Notes: generated by a model from the letters alone, not told the origin. A stretch of DNA of 64,000 nucleotides from Protopterus annectens (GCF_019279795.1 NC_056743.1:868887864-868951863); one strand, 5' to 3'. Shown: positions 42,480-54,272, numbered from the stretch's first letter. Made by a program: numbers and translations.

Positions 42480-42660
42480 GCAAACTCAATCTAAGATCAT
42501 AAAGCAGAGTGGAAGGAATTATGGGTAGGGGAGGAGTCAGAGCCCTGGAAACAAAAGCTTCAGAGTTGTTGCCAAGGTCAGATCTGATGACTTTTGGTTG
42601 AATTGGATGAAAGTCAGGCAGCATGGATCTATCATTATCGTAAGTACATAACTTTTATTT
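42480..42660 (-). repeat. DIRS-4 right terminal repeat
   Basis: Inverted partner of 35138-35330, ending cgtaagtacataactt like DIRS-2. Confidence 0.7.
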
Positions 42661-42714
42661 TTTTATTATTTGTGTAATGCTTCCCTATGTAAATTAAATC
42701 CATTTATCCATCCA

Positions 42715-43025
42715 AAACCCCTTTTTTCCATTTTTGCACATGGAGTCGGGGTGTCACTTCAACAGTGGCAATCATCTAGAGGCAAGATTTACACCACTGG
42801 GTGGATAGCCCTTGCGTAGTAGTTCTTCCATACCAACACTCCCATGCACACTCACACCTGTGGCCAATTTAGAGTGTCCAGTCCACCTATTGCATGTCTT
42901 TGTAATGCAGGAGGAAACCGGAGCACCCAGAGGAAACCCATGAAAACACAAGGAGGACATGCAGACTGCACACAGAAGGCACCTAGCTGAGAATCGAACC
43001 AGAGAACCTATTGCTGTGAGGAGAC
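42715..43025 (-). mobile_element. tRNA-derived SINE of a family common in fishes
   Basis: On the minus strand: B-box-like GGTTCGATTCTC near 43000, then the long conserved body ctctgggtgctccggtttcc and gacactctaaattggcc, ending in a ggatggatgg tail (42705-42715). I recognise the body from widespread fish/aquatic vertebrate repeats. The A box is truncated at the 43025 side. Confidence 0.75.
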
Positions 43026-44394
43026 TATTATAAAAAGTATTTTTGTATAGTATGCAGTAAAATGTGTTTTAAATGTGTGATGACTTTGATGAACATAGGG
43101 AAATATTTTTGATTAGTTGTAGCTACTGTGGCACAATAAGAAAGGCTGTAAAGAAGCAAGTTAAATATAATGTTATCTGAGGCTATTGGGGGTGTTAATG
43201 TGTACTGATCATATTATTTATTTGTTTTCATAAAACTGAATGTTTGGATGACTGTTGATAGTTTAAGCTATAGAAAGGATTTTTAAGCAAAAAAGACTTT
43301 ATAAATGAGAAAATTATGAAGAATGTGAAAAATGGTTGTTCTTGTTTGCATTTTCAAAGTAACTATTTTTTCTATCATCACCTGTTTTTAGTTGAAGGTA
43401 AGTAGCCTGCCAGCACAGGCAATTAATCATGAGAGGTCTGAAAAGTGTGTTTTATGAGAAATCTGCAATGTAAAATGTAATTAAACTTTACGCGGATATT
43501 GGTAAGCAGTTTAGTAAAATTACAGATTGTAATATAAGCAATGAAGTTTGAAATTGTGGGAAGTATATTGTCACACAAATAGTTTCCTGCCCAGCAGTGT
43601 TAGTATTTTGATGCTGTAAATGTAAGAGTGTATAATTTAGCATATTTTTTTTTCATAAGGCTAAAAGTTAATGCTTCTAAAAACTCCAGGCAGCTTTAAT
43701 TTATTCTGAGGATTAATCTTGGGTTCAAGTCCCTGTTTGGCCTATGCTTCTTTATTAGCATTGGTGATATAGTGGTGAGCATGGCTTCCAGCAGTTGGGT
43801 TCATAGACATGGGTAATTTGTTTTTGGATGTGAAAGAAACATTTCATACTTCAGTAGAACAATGTTCCAGAACAGAGAGCAACAATGCCTGATTGTATTG
43901 GCAAATTGATACACAGAAAGTATCCCGGAAGTGTATGGATTAAAAAGGATTCTCTTATGGCAGCTAAAGATGTGTGGGAATAAAGTAAATGGAAAATGAT
44001 AATTATGGACAATAAGATACATGCAGTGGAAAAGTTTTCTAGTTCCTTTAGTCTTATGTATAGGTCAGGGCTATTTTTGTGAACTGGTGGAGAAGTTGTG
44101 GATTACAGTTAAAAAGAACTGAATTAATTTTTGGGAGGGGGAATGGGCAAAAGTTAAATGGGATAAGTTAATTCTTCCTGTAGAACAAAGGTACCTGATT
44201 TGAAGAGTTTTTATAAATCTGTACAGTTAAGCCTCAAACTGAAGGTTATAAAGCAAAAAAGGATGATAATGAAATGTAACAGATGAGACTATAATTTGAG
44301 ATGCAAGTCATTAAGAGCGTAGTAGCTGCCAGAGTATTACATCAGTTACACTGTGGTGATTTTGAAACAGTGGCAGACTTAAATATGCTACCAA
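43026..44394. other. No recognisable gene apart from a tRNA-like relic
   Basis: AT-rich; short open frames lack any family motif. See the tRNA-Gly relic at 43724-43806. Confidence 0.5.
43724..43806 (+). pseudogene. tRNA-Gly(UCC)-like relic, halves in permuted/tandem order
   Basis: 43758-43785 (gcattggtgatatagtggtg then agcatggc) matches the 5' half of vertebrate tRNA-Gly-UCC at about 25 of 28 positions. It is followed by ttccagcagttg (anticodon arm, shortened) and ggttc. Just upstream, 43724-43750 (gggttcaagtcc...ggcctatgc) looks like the T arm and acceptor 3' strand of another copy. Not functional as it stands: the anticodon arm is deleted and the T arm broken. Confidence 0.6.
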
Positions 44395-44480
44395 TACATG
44401 TATTTTATTTTTATTTTATTTATTTATTTATTTATTTAACATTTGTTGACCGGGAAAATCTGACTAGGTTCCACAGAGCC
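44395..44480 (-). mobile_element. L2-like LINE 3' end fragment
   Basis: The reverse complement reads cccggtcaacaaatgt followed by an (AAAT)n tail, as at 61010-61050 and 62640-62690. A severely 5'-truncated copy. Confidence 0.7.
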
Positions 44481-44600
44481 TGTTTAACCCTATATAACTC
44501 ATTAACACCTATGTTGTATGCAGTGTTACATATCTAACACCATTTCACATCTTGCATTCCATACCTTTTTCTGAAAAGTAAACATAAATGCTGTTGACAG

Positions 44601-44805
44601 TTGTGTCTTTCGGCTTTTCCCAGTTAGGGGTCGCCACAGCGGAACTCCGGTCCGCTAATGATTGGCAGTAGATTTTTATGTGCCGAGTTGCCAGCCCTGA
44701 CGCACAACCTTCGATGAAGGTACGCCCATTCACGCATGTCTCCGTGCAGAAGATGCTCTAGCTGAGAATCGAACCGGACAGCGTCTTACTGTGAGGCGAC
44801 AGTAC
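44601..44805 (-). mobile_element. tRNA-derived SINE, second copy of the 15211 family
   Basis: Matches 15211-15420 at most positions. The B-box-like GTCCGGTTCGATTCTC is intact on the minus strand. The A-box end is missing, so this copy is truncated. No clear target duplication. Confidence 0.8.
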
Positions 44806-46640
44806 AGATAGCAATTTTATCAGTAAGTTTTCTCTACAGTGATAATAGTTAGTGCATTCATACTTTTTCTGTAAATGCTGTACTATATTACAATATGCGC
44901 AAAACCAAAATTATATTTTTGCCATACTTTTACCGTCATATCTTGGAAGCTGTGCAACCTGACATTGGACATACGTTATTAGAACAGTTTTGTTAACTTG
45001 ACATAACCTTTCATATGACAACAAGAAATTTCTCTTGAGTGTATGCTTATTGAGATATTTGCAAAAATATGAAAATATATGCTTAATTATTTAATTAACA
45101 ATATAAATAATGAATATCTCTCAAGATGTGCAACTTACAGGGCAAATGTCAAAGTTAGCTTTCTTCAACAACATCTCCGGTTTCACCTGCTGTCTTGCAA
45201 CAGTTTGCAGTCACTTTTTGAAATATTAATTACATATGGAAGTATTGTTTATTTTCATAATTATTAACAAATAGCAGTATCTCCAGTATAGTGTGGAACC
45301 TTGCCAATGATGTTTCCTGTCTCCCACCATGACGTATCACACCATACGTCTCGATAACATGTAGGGCTCACCATTATGAAAATATGAACATAAATATGAA
45401 TTATAAGTGACAAAAACTGATTAATTTTTCCACTGCAGGAAATCATAGACTAAGAATTTTAGTGTAATTTTTTAATAATTACTTGCCCTTTCTAATAATG
45501 CTTATTATTATCTGGTAAGTCATTTAGTTAAACAAGCTAGACCAAAAAAGGACCGGATGCCATGTAGCTATGGGTGTGAAGTGACCATATACAGAAAAGC
45601 ACTATAGGCTTGAATAGTGTAAAATTCAGAGTGAAGCATTTGTGGATACATTGCAGGTGCTAAGACAAGCACTCTTGTAAAACATAAAAGGCTGAATCAC
45701 TAATAACTTTTAATCATACCTTTGCTCAGGAATGTGGTACATTCTTGTCAATGTATTAGAAATCCAAAATATTTGGTGAAATCAAAAAAGGCACAAGTAT
45801 TGGAACTAAGATATCATGGGAATGGGTAAAGGTTATTTTATAAATAGGGATGCCTGCAAGTAACGGTATATAAAATAGGCAAGAGGTGTCTGAAACTTAC
45901 TGGTGGAAATTAACAATCGGGACCATAGCTGGAACAAGTAACATGAGAGGGAAAATAATTGAGATGAGGCTAAGCAGCTGTTTGGGCTGCTGGTTAAAGA
46001 GTGCTTCCCTGTCGTTTAGTTGAGTCTAGAACAGACAGTGCTATTAAAAATGGTAGTTGTTAGGGTGTGTAAAATAGTACCTAATTAACTACAAGAATAA
46101 ATAAGAGAAGTTTCAAGAACATTGGAAAAAGAGACTAGAAAGACAGTTTACAAAGAAACAATGGGAAGAAATCTGTAGGCCTCCCGAGTGTGCTGCAGTC
46201 TCTGGAAGTTATAGTATTTTTGCATCAAAGTGTTTGCACAGTTATTTTTATATCCCAAGTAGACGTCTCAGAATTTGTTCCTCTGGTAAATAGCAGATGT
46301 TAGAGATATGATGGGAAAGAGAGCAGTAACTTGGAACATGTTTGGGTGTGTGACAAACTGGCTGATTATAAAAAATGCCTATATGTATATTACTTTGTCA
46401 GAAATGTTAGGGGAACAAATGGTTGGAGCCAAGGAAATTATTCTTTTGAGCTGGGTTGTAGTATCTAAATTCTTTAGACATAAGATCTTACTAAGTTTAA
46501 TTCTGTTTGTTGCCAAAAATCAATTACTAGAAAATGAAAATGGCAATCAGAATCCAAACCAACTGTAACTGAAGTACTGAACCTAGTAAAGAAGATAATT
46601 GAACTGCACCATAAGGCTTCCTCAGGTGAATACATCTTAG
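44806..46640. other. No recognisable feature
   Basis: About 1.8 kb of AT-rich sequence. Short open frames (for example 46308-46568) contain no motif I recognise and look random. Confidence 0.5.
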
Positions 46641-46689
46641 CAGTAGGAATCAACAGTTAAACAATCATTGAAAACACATGATAACATTT

Positions 46690-46855
46690 CAAACAGATTG
46701 ATGTAATTCTAACTGTGTTTATTGTAAACATTTATATACAAAGCGATCCATAGTATATCCGGTCACTAAAAAGGAATTTGTACTACAAGTTTATGGAAAC
46801 TGCAATGCAAGTAATATAGTCTACATGGCTAAATGTGAACTATGTGAAAGTTATT
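46690..46855 (+). pseudogene. PLE-4 GIY-YIG fragment
   Basis: The reading CVYCKHLYTK...CNASNIVYMAKCELCESY matches the Cys linker and first GIY half of PLE endonucleases. It is cut off just before the YIG half by DIRS-1-type sequence at 46856. Confidence 0.7.
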
Positions 46856-47005
46856 AGGAAGAAGCGACAGCAACCGACGCCGGACCAAGACTTTGGAATT
46901 CGGGCCGACTGCGGGACCGCCTGACAGCAGGATAACCCAAGTGTGATGACTGCAGCAGGGTGAACACTCAAACATCTACATTTATGGTAGGTACAAAACT
47001 GTACT
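46856..47005 (-). repeat. Solitary DIRS-1-type right terminal repeat
   Basis: Matches 17730-17883 (gcgacagcaaccga through ggtaggtac...gtact) with moderate divergence. No DIRS body is attached on the left. The end gtact agrees with the DIRS-1 right end. Confidence 0.85.
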
Positions 47006-48051
47006 TTTTGTGACGAGTAAGGATGGCAGTGTTTTTCCGAACACTTGGAGAGATCGTTGATATAACTATAAGTCCATTACTATTGGTAGCAGACATTGGA
47101 AATGTGAGGACAGCATCAGTTTCTGGGGACAATGAACATTTGGAATAATTTCAGGCTTATAAAGAGAAGTTACGTGAGTTTGAACACATGGTCATGGCAT
47201 ATAAACGTTTGCAGTGGCAGAGACTTTTATTTGAAGCCTGTTTACAACATAAAATTATGCCGAGATGGCTTCGTATACTGAAGATGCCATCTTACAGAGA
47301 TAAGTATCCAGATTTATTACGTAGGTGGCAGTTAATTAACTTGAGTTGCTCATTTCGATATATGGAACTTATGAATGTGTATTTTCAGCCACTTTAACTA
47401 GACATGAAACAAAATGTTGAAACTTTTTATAATGACCTAACTTCTAATGTTATAATTGAAGAAGGTATAGAACTTATGAATGACACGTTGAATAGATTAA
47501 GTAGCTTTGAAAAAAGGCTCATTGAGACAAAAAAGAAAATTAAAAAGGGACATGTCTGATTTTGAAAATGGAAATGTATTCATTTGGCCCAGAGAACTTA
47601 AACAAACCAATGAGGGGGCTACCAAGCAATCGGAAGTCTTGCCTTTCCTCACAGTAAACGTGATTGACAGTTATGATACAACAGCAGTTGAGGCGGAACA
47701 TCGAGCAGCAGAGACGCAAAGAAAGATGGTAGCTCAAAATCAAAGACATTCTTCAACTATAGCAGCAACTTCTAACATTGAAATCAACAATTGAGGGGGA
47801 CAGATGGCAAGGGTTGACCTCACACAGATGGATGCACTAGATCCAGTGGATTTTCCACTTTTGATGAATCAACTGCTCCCAATGCCGAAACCACGAACCC
47901 GAATGCAGAGCTTAATGGAGAATCACAACGAGACCCTTGTGAAGCGGCCTTATACGAGGTGCTAAACCAACAGATACATAAGACTTTTTTGGTGTTCAAT
48001 CTTTCCAATTATGGACTTACTGATTCTGAATTGTCTGTATTAAACAAAGGA
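47006..48051 (+). pseudogene. PLE-4 ORF1 and start of ORF2
   Basis: ORF1: LQWQRLLFEACLQHKIMPRWLRILKMPS (47210-47290) matches the PLE-1 FRECIKLKIVPKGLRQW block. It then has a stop at 47397, an open helical stretch (47507-47794) and further broken frames. ORF2 starts around 47960: TFLVFNLSNYGLTDSELSVLNKG, homologous to the PLE-3 N-terminal block. It is cut at 48051 by DIRS-3 and continues for 33 bp at 54240. The PLE type is close to PLE-3. Confidence 0.75.
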
Positions 48052-48250
48052 TGTTAAGTTGTCAATCTCGCCTTCATTCTTGCTTGATGGGTTCGGAGCC
48101 GATCCCTCGGCTCCGACTCGGCACTTGCTAAGCTCGAGAGTCACTTTTACCAGCTCGAGGCAGCCCCATATCCCATGATGCAAGGCGGTAAGTACCCAGA
48201 TCTCGTTTGCCGCTTCGCTTATGAGGTCCTCCTTTTACCAGCTCCTGGTA
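48052..48250 (+). repeat. DIRS-3 left terminal repeat
   Basis: Starts tgttaagttgtcaatctcgc. From cttgatgggttcgga to agatctcgtttgc it is the reverse complement of 54050-54175. Confidence 0.9.
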
Positions 48251-48489
48251 AGTGATTCTCTTTTTGAATATTTAAGCCCCTTTTTCTTAAAAAACCCTTA
48301 GTTATTGGTTATTAGTTAATTTTTTACCTTTTGTGACAGAAAATCCCTGTCTTTTCTATTTTATTTTAGTCAAATTTAACCATCCCATCCCCCCCCTGTT
48401 AGGGTGTGTGTGTTGTTTATAGAAATACCTTTTTTGGTATTTTATTTAAGTTAGTTTTTGACTGGTGTGTGTGTGTGTTGTGAAGTACC

Positions 48490-50880
48490 ATGTCAAAGGA
48501 GAGGGTCTCAGGTTTTAAGAAGTGTGACTCGTGCTGTCAGAAGATGTCTCTGACAGACGGTCACACTTCTTGCCTGTATTGTCTGGGCCCTCTTCACCTG
48601 CAGGACTCCTGTGCTATTTGTCATTCCTTCAGCCAGAGAGTCCTGCAGGAAAGATGTAATAAACTGATCCTTAGGGGCCTTCTTAAGCCGGAGGGCTCTC
48701 CGGCTAAGTCGGCTCCATCCAAATCAGTTAAATCTACCAAGGCCCAGGCTTCTGTGTCTAAGCCTGCGGCCTCGGCTCCGGCTGCATCGAGTCGAGATCG
48801 GCTCGGCTGGAGCCGATTCTGGCTTAACAGCCTTCGGCACCGATGGCTATCGGTGCCGAATCTGTAGTGACCATTTCGATGTCGGCTCCGATCGGTTCCG
48901 ACACCCATGTGGCACAGGCATCGGTGTCGGCTCCGATCGGCTCTGACACCGTTACTTTGGTGGCTGTATCGGCTCCGGCTGGAGCTGATACATCGAGGCT
49001 TCCTGTCGGCTCCGAGAGGTCGGCTCCGACAGGATCTATAGTATCGGCTCCGATGGCTCATTCCAGGAAGAGGTCGAGGTCTCCTTCCTTGGAGCCGATA
49101 CTTTCGGCTCCCGCTTCACCTCTTCTATCGGAACGGAGCCATCGGAGCCGATCTTCAAGGTCATCCAGGTTGTCAGATCATGACCTAGAGAGAGTGGTCA
49201 GTAGATTACTTAAGTCACAGGTACTGGCCCAAATGTTGCATAGTCCGTCTCAACAGACGACTGTGGGTCCACACCCCGTTACAGTTCCTCCTTCAACTCT
49301 ACCCCAGAGCTTGGAGTTGGAGTCTTCGGGAATGGTTACTGCTACGGCTGGAGGACGGATACCCCTTCTGTTCCTTCAGCCTCTACTCTTATCTCCTCTT
49401 GAGACCTTCCTTAGAGGGATTCGGTGGTCGGGCTTCCATGGTCTCCTCCGAGGGGTGAGTGGCATCGGACCCTTGTCCGAGCCCGCTCTTCCCTTGGAGC
49501 CTCGGCCTTGGTGAGCTCGGCTCCGACATCTGCCTCGGAGGCTTCCTTCGGTGGTCCCTGGAGTTCCTAGCTCTTCGGAGCGGGTTCTCTCGGACCTGCC
49601 TGGGAGGGGAGCATTCGAGGTGATGAAGAGTGTACTGGCCACTGGTATCAGTCAGTAGTCTGTTCCCGTAGCTCCTCCCTCTATAGTACCTGTTGACATC
49701 TCTGCCACTTCTCTTGCTACAGGACCCAGAGATCCTCCGCCTCAGGTTTCCCCATTGGGAATTTCCACCTCTTCCGAGGATTCTCCTGATGTTCCGGGGG
49801 AGCCTCCTAGGAAGAGGACTTGTAAGAGGAAGCATGTAGACACCCCGAGTCTGTCACTTCGGATACTGACTTTGATGAGTCAGAGGGATCCCTAGATCCC
49901 CCTCTGAGGATGTCTCCTTCTCAGACATCCTAGAACTTCTGAAACAGAGGGGAAACTGGCCCACCAACAATCCCTCTGAGGATGAGTCAGTATACCTAGA
50001 GGCGTTTGGATCTCGGCCCTCCACCTCCTGGGTGTCTCCGCCTTCGACCCCTTATGCAGGTTATTGCACGAAGGCGTGGGCAGCTCCTGACTCTGTAGAG
50101 CCAGTCCCTAGGAGGCCTTCAAAATTTATCACTGCCCCGTGTGACAAACAATTCCTTACTAAGGGTGTCCCGCTGATGCCATGGTGGTTGCTGCGGCCAC
50201 CAAAAGGAACTTGCAGATCCTTCCGTGCCCGTCCATCCTCCTAATAAGGACTCTAGGACCATGGATAGGTACGGTAAGCGGATGTTTTCCTCAGCGACCT
50301 TTGCTATGCGTCGCTGAATTACCTATGTCACTTCACCAGACTGCAGAGGGATATCCTGAAGGAGCTGGGAGAAGTAGTTCAGGATCCTACAGCTGCAGGG
50401 GCTCAAGAAAAATTGCTTCGCAGCTAGGAACCCTCAATTCCATTGCAAACTCCTCCATGCGGCTAATATCTTATGCTGCGGATGGAGCGAGTAGAGCCGC
50501 AGGCACAGGTGTGGCTCTTAGACGCCAAGCCTGGATGCGGCTATGTGATTTTATGGATCCCTTTAAGGCGTCCTTCACAAATTCTCCCTTTGATGGGTCA
50601 GCTTTGTTTGGCCCTCAGGTGAAGGAAACCTTGACCAGGTGCGAGCAGGACGGCAAGACTCTTTCTGCTGTTGGAGTCCGTTTTCCACCCCTTCTAGACC
50701 TTATCCCAAAGGACAGAAGGGCGGGAAGATGTGGTTCCGTAAATCCCAAGGAGTCACGCCGATTCACGTGGTCAGTTTACCCCTAGAGGCAGAGGGGTAA
50801 CAACAACAGACGCCGCTCTAGAGGCAGAGGGGTCCAAGAACCAGGGAAACAGGGAGCCTCTCTCTGACAAGCCCTTTCAG
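48490..50880 (+). pseudogene. DIRS-3 gag, broken
   Basis: Starts at ATG 48490. Cys/His cluster: FKKCDSCCQKMSLTDGH, then CLYCLGPLHLQDSCAICH (48515-48630), followed by QRVLQERC. The middle is a long Ser/Ala/Pro region encoded by repeated tcggctccgat-type units (48770-49130). After frame breaks near 48850, 49510 and 50240, the C-terminal blocks appear: ADGASRAAGTGVALRRQAWMRLCDF (50480), FTNSPFDGSALFG (50575) and a basic tail near 50800. It matches DIRS-2 gag in order. Confidence 0.8.
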
Positions 50881-50936
50881 CATCCCTGAGGTGTTGCCCG
50901 GCTGTCCCTCCTTGGAGGCAGTCGGGGAAGATTATC

Positions 50937-52750
50937 ACTGTACCCAGAAGCCTGGCATTCCCTCACTCAAGACAGATGGGTACAGTCGATCATATCCAAG
51001 GGTTACATAATTCCTTTCGAGGAAAGTCCCTTCCCCTCAAGTTCCCTTCCAGATGTACCACCCGGTCTAAGGGAGATTGCAGAGTCAGAAATCTCAAAAC
51101 TACTGCAAAAAAGAGCCATTCAGCCAGTTACAATAGACCATTCAGAGCCCAGAATCTACTCAAGGTTCTTTTTGGTCCCCAAAAAGACGGGAGACTGGAG
51201 ACCAATATTGGATCTCAGCAGACTCAACAAGTCTGTCAGGAAGACAAGATTCCGAATGGTCACTCTTCAGTCAATTATCTTCAGGATGCGTACTATCACA
51301 TCAAAATTCACAGACGCTCCAGGAGATTTCTCCGCTTTCGGCTGGGGTCCAGTCATTTCCAGTTCAGAGCCCTGCCCTTTGGTCTCACTACAGCCCCAGA
51401 GTGTTCACCAAATGCATGGCAGTGGTCACGGCTCACCTGAGACGTCAAGGATTCCAGGTGTTTCCGTATCTCGACGACTGGCTCCTGTCAGCCACCACCA
51501 GGCATCAGCTTATACAAGCCAGGGATTACACAATAGACCTTTGTTCTCATTTGGGCATCTCAATCAACTTCGAAAAGTCATCCTTATCGCCCTGCCAGTC
51601 TATTACCTTCATAGGCGCAAACTTAAACACTGTTCGGATGTCAGCTACCCTTACAGAACAAAGAGTTTCAGACATTCAGACTCATGTCAGGATCATTCTG
51701 GCCAGCAAGAAAATACAGGCCAGAATGGTTCTAAAGGTATTAGGTCTCATGGCTGCGGCCATTACTCTTCTTCCCCTGGCTCAATTCTACATGCGCCTTC
51801 TTCAGTGGATGCTGTTCACACAGTGGTCATACCAGCAACTTCCAATGCGTCACCAGATTCTGGTGACACAGACATGCAAAGAGCATCTTGCTTGGTGGAT
51901 CACATCGTCTCAGGTTCACCAAGGCAGGTACTTTGTACCCCCATCCCCGATAGCCACTGTCACCACGGATGCCTCCCTGATCGGGTGGGGGGGTCATTAT
52001 CAGGGCAGGATGGTTCATGGGACATGGCAGCCGTTCGAGTACCATCTGCACATAAATGTCCTGGAGATGAGAGCAGTGCTTTTAACGTTGCAAGCCCTCA
52101 ACGACTTTCTTCCCGTACGGACAATTGCAGTCCACACAGACAACATGTCTGTAGTGTGGTATATCAACAAACAGGGCGGAACCAAGTCCTACCCCTTGTG
52201 TCGAGAAGCGCTCAGACTTTGGCAATGGGCGATCTCCTCTCATCGGTTTCTGGTAGCAATGCATATCCCTGGGAAAACCAACATTATAGCGGACAGATTG
52301 AGCAGAGCTATCCTCATGCCTCACGAGTGGTCTCTCAAGCAATCTATAGCGGAAGAGATTTTTCTGGAATGGGGTCGTCCATGTTGCGATCTTTTTGCTA
52401 CTCCCCAAAACAGCAAATGTCCAGACTTCTTCAGCCTCTTCCCTCTATCAGGCCATCCCCCCAGAGACGCTCTGACCCAGGATTGGCCCCAGGGACTTCT
52501 TTATGCCTTCCCTCCATTTCCTCTGATCCCTCAGGTGATCCAGAAAGCTACCGCTTTGAGAGCCAAATTGATTCTCATTGCCCCTTACTGGCCTCGACAA
52601 GTTTGGTTCCCGTTCCTCCATCATCACCTTTTGGTGCAGCCGTGGCATCTGGACCCAGTGCCAGATCTTCTGATTCACCAATCGGGTCAGCTGCACCGGT
52701 CAATCCCTTCTCTCAACCTCACAGCATGGTTGCTCCACTTCCTTCCTTAG
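50937..52750 (+). pseudogene. DIRS-3 reverse transcriptase and RNase H
   Basis: RT start TQDRWVQSIISKGYIIPF (50960), FFLVPKKTGDWRPILDLSRLN (51170), a loss around 51280 that removes the GTDNWMCSIDL part of motif A while leaving DAYYHIKIHRRSRRFLRFRLG, LPFGLTTAP (51375) and VFPYLDDWLLS (51459). From 51401 one frame of 449 codons runs through RNase H: VTTDASLIGWGG (51961), INVLEMRAVLLTL (52054), VHTDNMSVVWYINKQGG (52130), NIIADRLSR (52280), CCDLFATPQN and LIAPYWPRQVWFP (52575). A 581-codon frame overlaps it at -1 and leads into the recombinase. Confidence 0.88.
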
Positions 52751-53765
52751 CCAGGCTTCCTTTGATCTCTAACCCAGTTAGAGACATCATAGTAACTTCG
52801 CTAAAATCCTCTACCAGGAGGATTTACACAAGCAAATGGAACGTTTCTCTTATTGGGCTAAGGCCCAAAATATTGATCCTTTTACTGCCCCTGTTCAGGC
52901 AGTTCTGGACTTCTTAGCAGAGATTTTTCATGCAGGCTCCTCTTCTTCCACAGTCAGAGTTCAATTGGCTGCTATTTCCAATTTTCATGTCGGGATAGCA
53001 GATCATAATATTATGTCCCATAGGCTCTGCAGGGCCTTCTTGAAAGGAATTTTCCTACTAAAACCTCCATTCAGGAATCCTCCTCCTCAGTGGGATCTAA
53101 ATTTAGTGCTGACATCCTTGATTCTTCCCCTTCGAGCCAGCTGTTTCTTGTTCCCTGAAATATCTTTCTTGGAAAACTTTATTCCTAGTGGCTATTACAT
53201 CTGCCAGGAGGGTGTCTGAACTTCATGCTCTTTCGGTTCGACCCCCTATTTAGTTTTTCACAAAGACAGAGTATCTTTGAGAACTAATCCAACCTTTTTA
53301 CCTAAGGTCGCTTCAAAGAACAATCTGAATCAATCCATTGATCTCCTGTATTTTTCCTAACTATTCAGATAGAGCTGAACAAAAGCTACATTATCTTGAT
53401 GTCCACCGTCAACTTAGATATTATTTGGACAGAACAAAAAATTTAGAAAATCTGATCAACTTTTTGTTTCCTATGCGGATAATAAAAAGGCCTTCCTGTT
53501 TCTAAAGTGACCTTGTCCAGATGGCTTTCTTGGTCATCTCTGAAATTTATACTCAGGGGAAAACAGCTGTGCTCAAAACCTAAAGCACATTCAACTAGGA
53601 GCTTAGCTACTTCTACAGCTTTTCAAGCTAGACTTCCTTTGGACACTATTTGTGCAGCGCCACTTGGGCTACTCCTCACACTTTTGTTTCCCATTACAAA
53701 TTGGACTTGGCCTCCAGGGACAGAGCCAGTTTTGGCTCTACAGTCCTCAAGAGTTTGTTCCATTG
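52751..53765 (+). pseudogene. DIRS-3 tyrosine recombinase
   Basis: SSTRRIYTSKW (52810), ISNFHVGIADHNIMS (52975), FLKGIFLLKPPF, TSARRVSEL (first Arg, read across a frame change near 53200), LHYLDVHRQLRYYLD (53380), KAHSTRSLATSTAFQARLPLDTICA (H-x-x-R, 53583), then a frame loss near 53660 before the Trp and HYKLDLASRDRASFG (Tyr, 53690). At least five frame lesions. Catalytic codons are readable in mixed frames. Confidence 0.82.
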
Positions 53766-53803
53766 AGCCACCCAGGATAGAGGTGCTAGGGACGCTGTCC
53801 CAA

Positions 53804-53904
53804 CAAGCAAGAATGAAGGCGAGATTGACAACTTAACATTAAGAAGTTATGTACCTACCATAACGCGTTCCATGTTAGTTGTCTTCTCTCGCCTTCTTTC
53901 TTGC
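53804..53904 (+). repeat. DIRS-3 internal complementary region
   Basis: 53804-53838 mirrors the left end (48052 onward). It adjoins 53839-53904, which mirrors the right end (54172-54239). The junction gives the predicted circle joint. Confidence 0.88.
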
Positions 53905-54049
53905 GACCCTCCCTCCTTCCCCTGGCCTGGACAGACCTTGTATAAGAAACTGTTATGCTAAAGACCATTCAGACCTGGTCCTTTTCCATCTGTAAGTTTC
54001 TTTCTTCCTTTGGGAAGTATTTTATGCTTGGTGCTATTGCCCTTTGTCA

Positions 54050-54239
54050 GCAAACGAGATCTGGGTACTTACCGCCTTGCATCATGGGATATGGGGCTGC
54101 CTCGAGCTGGTAAAAGTGACTCTCGAGCTTAGCAAGTGCCGAGTCGGAGCCGAGGGATCGGCTCCGAACCCATCAAGCAAGAAAGAAGGCGAGAGAAGAC
54201 AACTAACATGGAACGTTATGGTAGGTACATAACTTCTTA
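54050..54239 (-). repeat. DIRS-3 right terminal repeat
   Basis: Inverted partner of the left repeat, extended outward by ggaacgttatggtaggtac and ending aacttctta. Confidence 0.9.
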
Positions 54240-54272
54240 TTTATCCTTTCTACTTGCACAGCTAACGGACAA
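54240..54272 (+). pseudogene. PLE-4 ORF2 remnant between two DIRS elements
   Basis: 33 bp reading LSFLLAQLTDN, which continues the NKG end at 48050 (compare PLE-2 LSKGLSFVPA). The rest of PLE-4 ORF2 is absent to the right. Confidence 0.65.

Larger units (their letters stand above)
35138..42660 (+). mobile_element. DIRS-4, decayed, with a PLE inside
   Basis: Left repeat 35138-35330 and right repeat 42480-42660 are inverted copies; blocks such as gactcctccccttcccata are mirrored as tatgggtaggggaggagtc. Between them are gag remnants, a nested PLE-3 (36530-40025), the end of RT, RNase H and recombinase remnants. The region from late gag to mid RT is absent, so the PLE insertion came with a deletion or the loss happened separately. 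It is more decayed than DIRS-2 or DIRS-3. Confidence 0.8.
48052..54239 (+). mobile_element. DIRS-3, structurally complete tyrosine-recombinase retrotransposon
   Basis: 6.2 kb with left repeat (48052-48250), gag, RT, RNase H, recombinase, internal complementary region (53804-53904) and right repeat (54050-54239). It is inserted in PLE-4 ORF2, and the coding sequence continues on the other side with at most one base of ambiguity and no target duplication. Coding frames have several lesions, but the ends are intact. Confidence 0.92.

Noticed and set aside
46308-46568. 86-codon open frame as a small host gene
   Set aside because: No recognisable domain, no splice or promoter context, and composition like the AT-rich surroundings.
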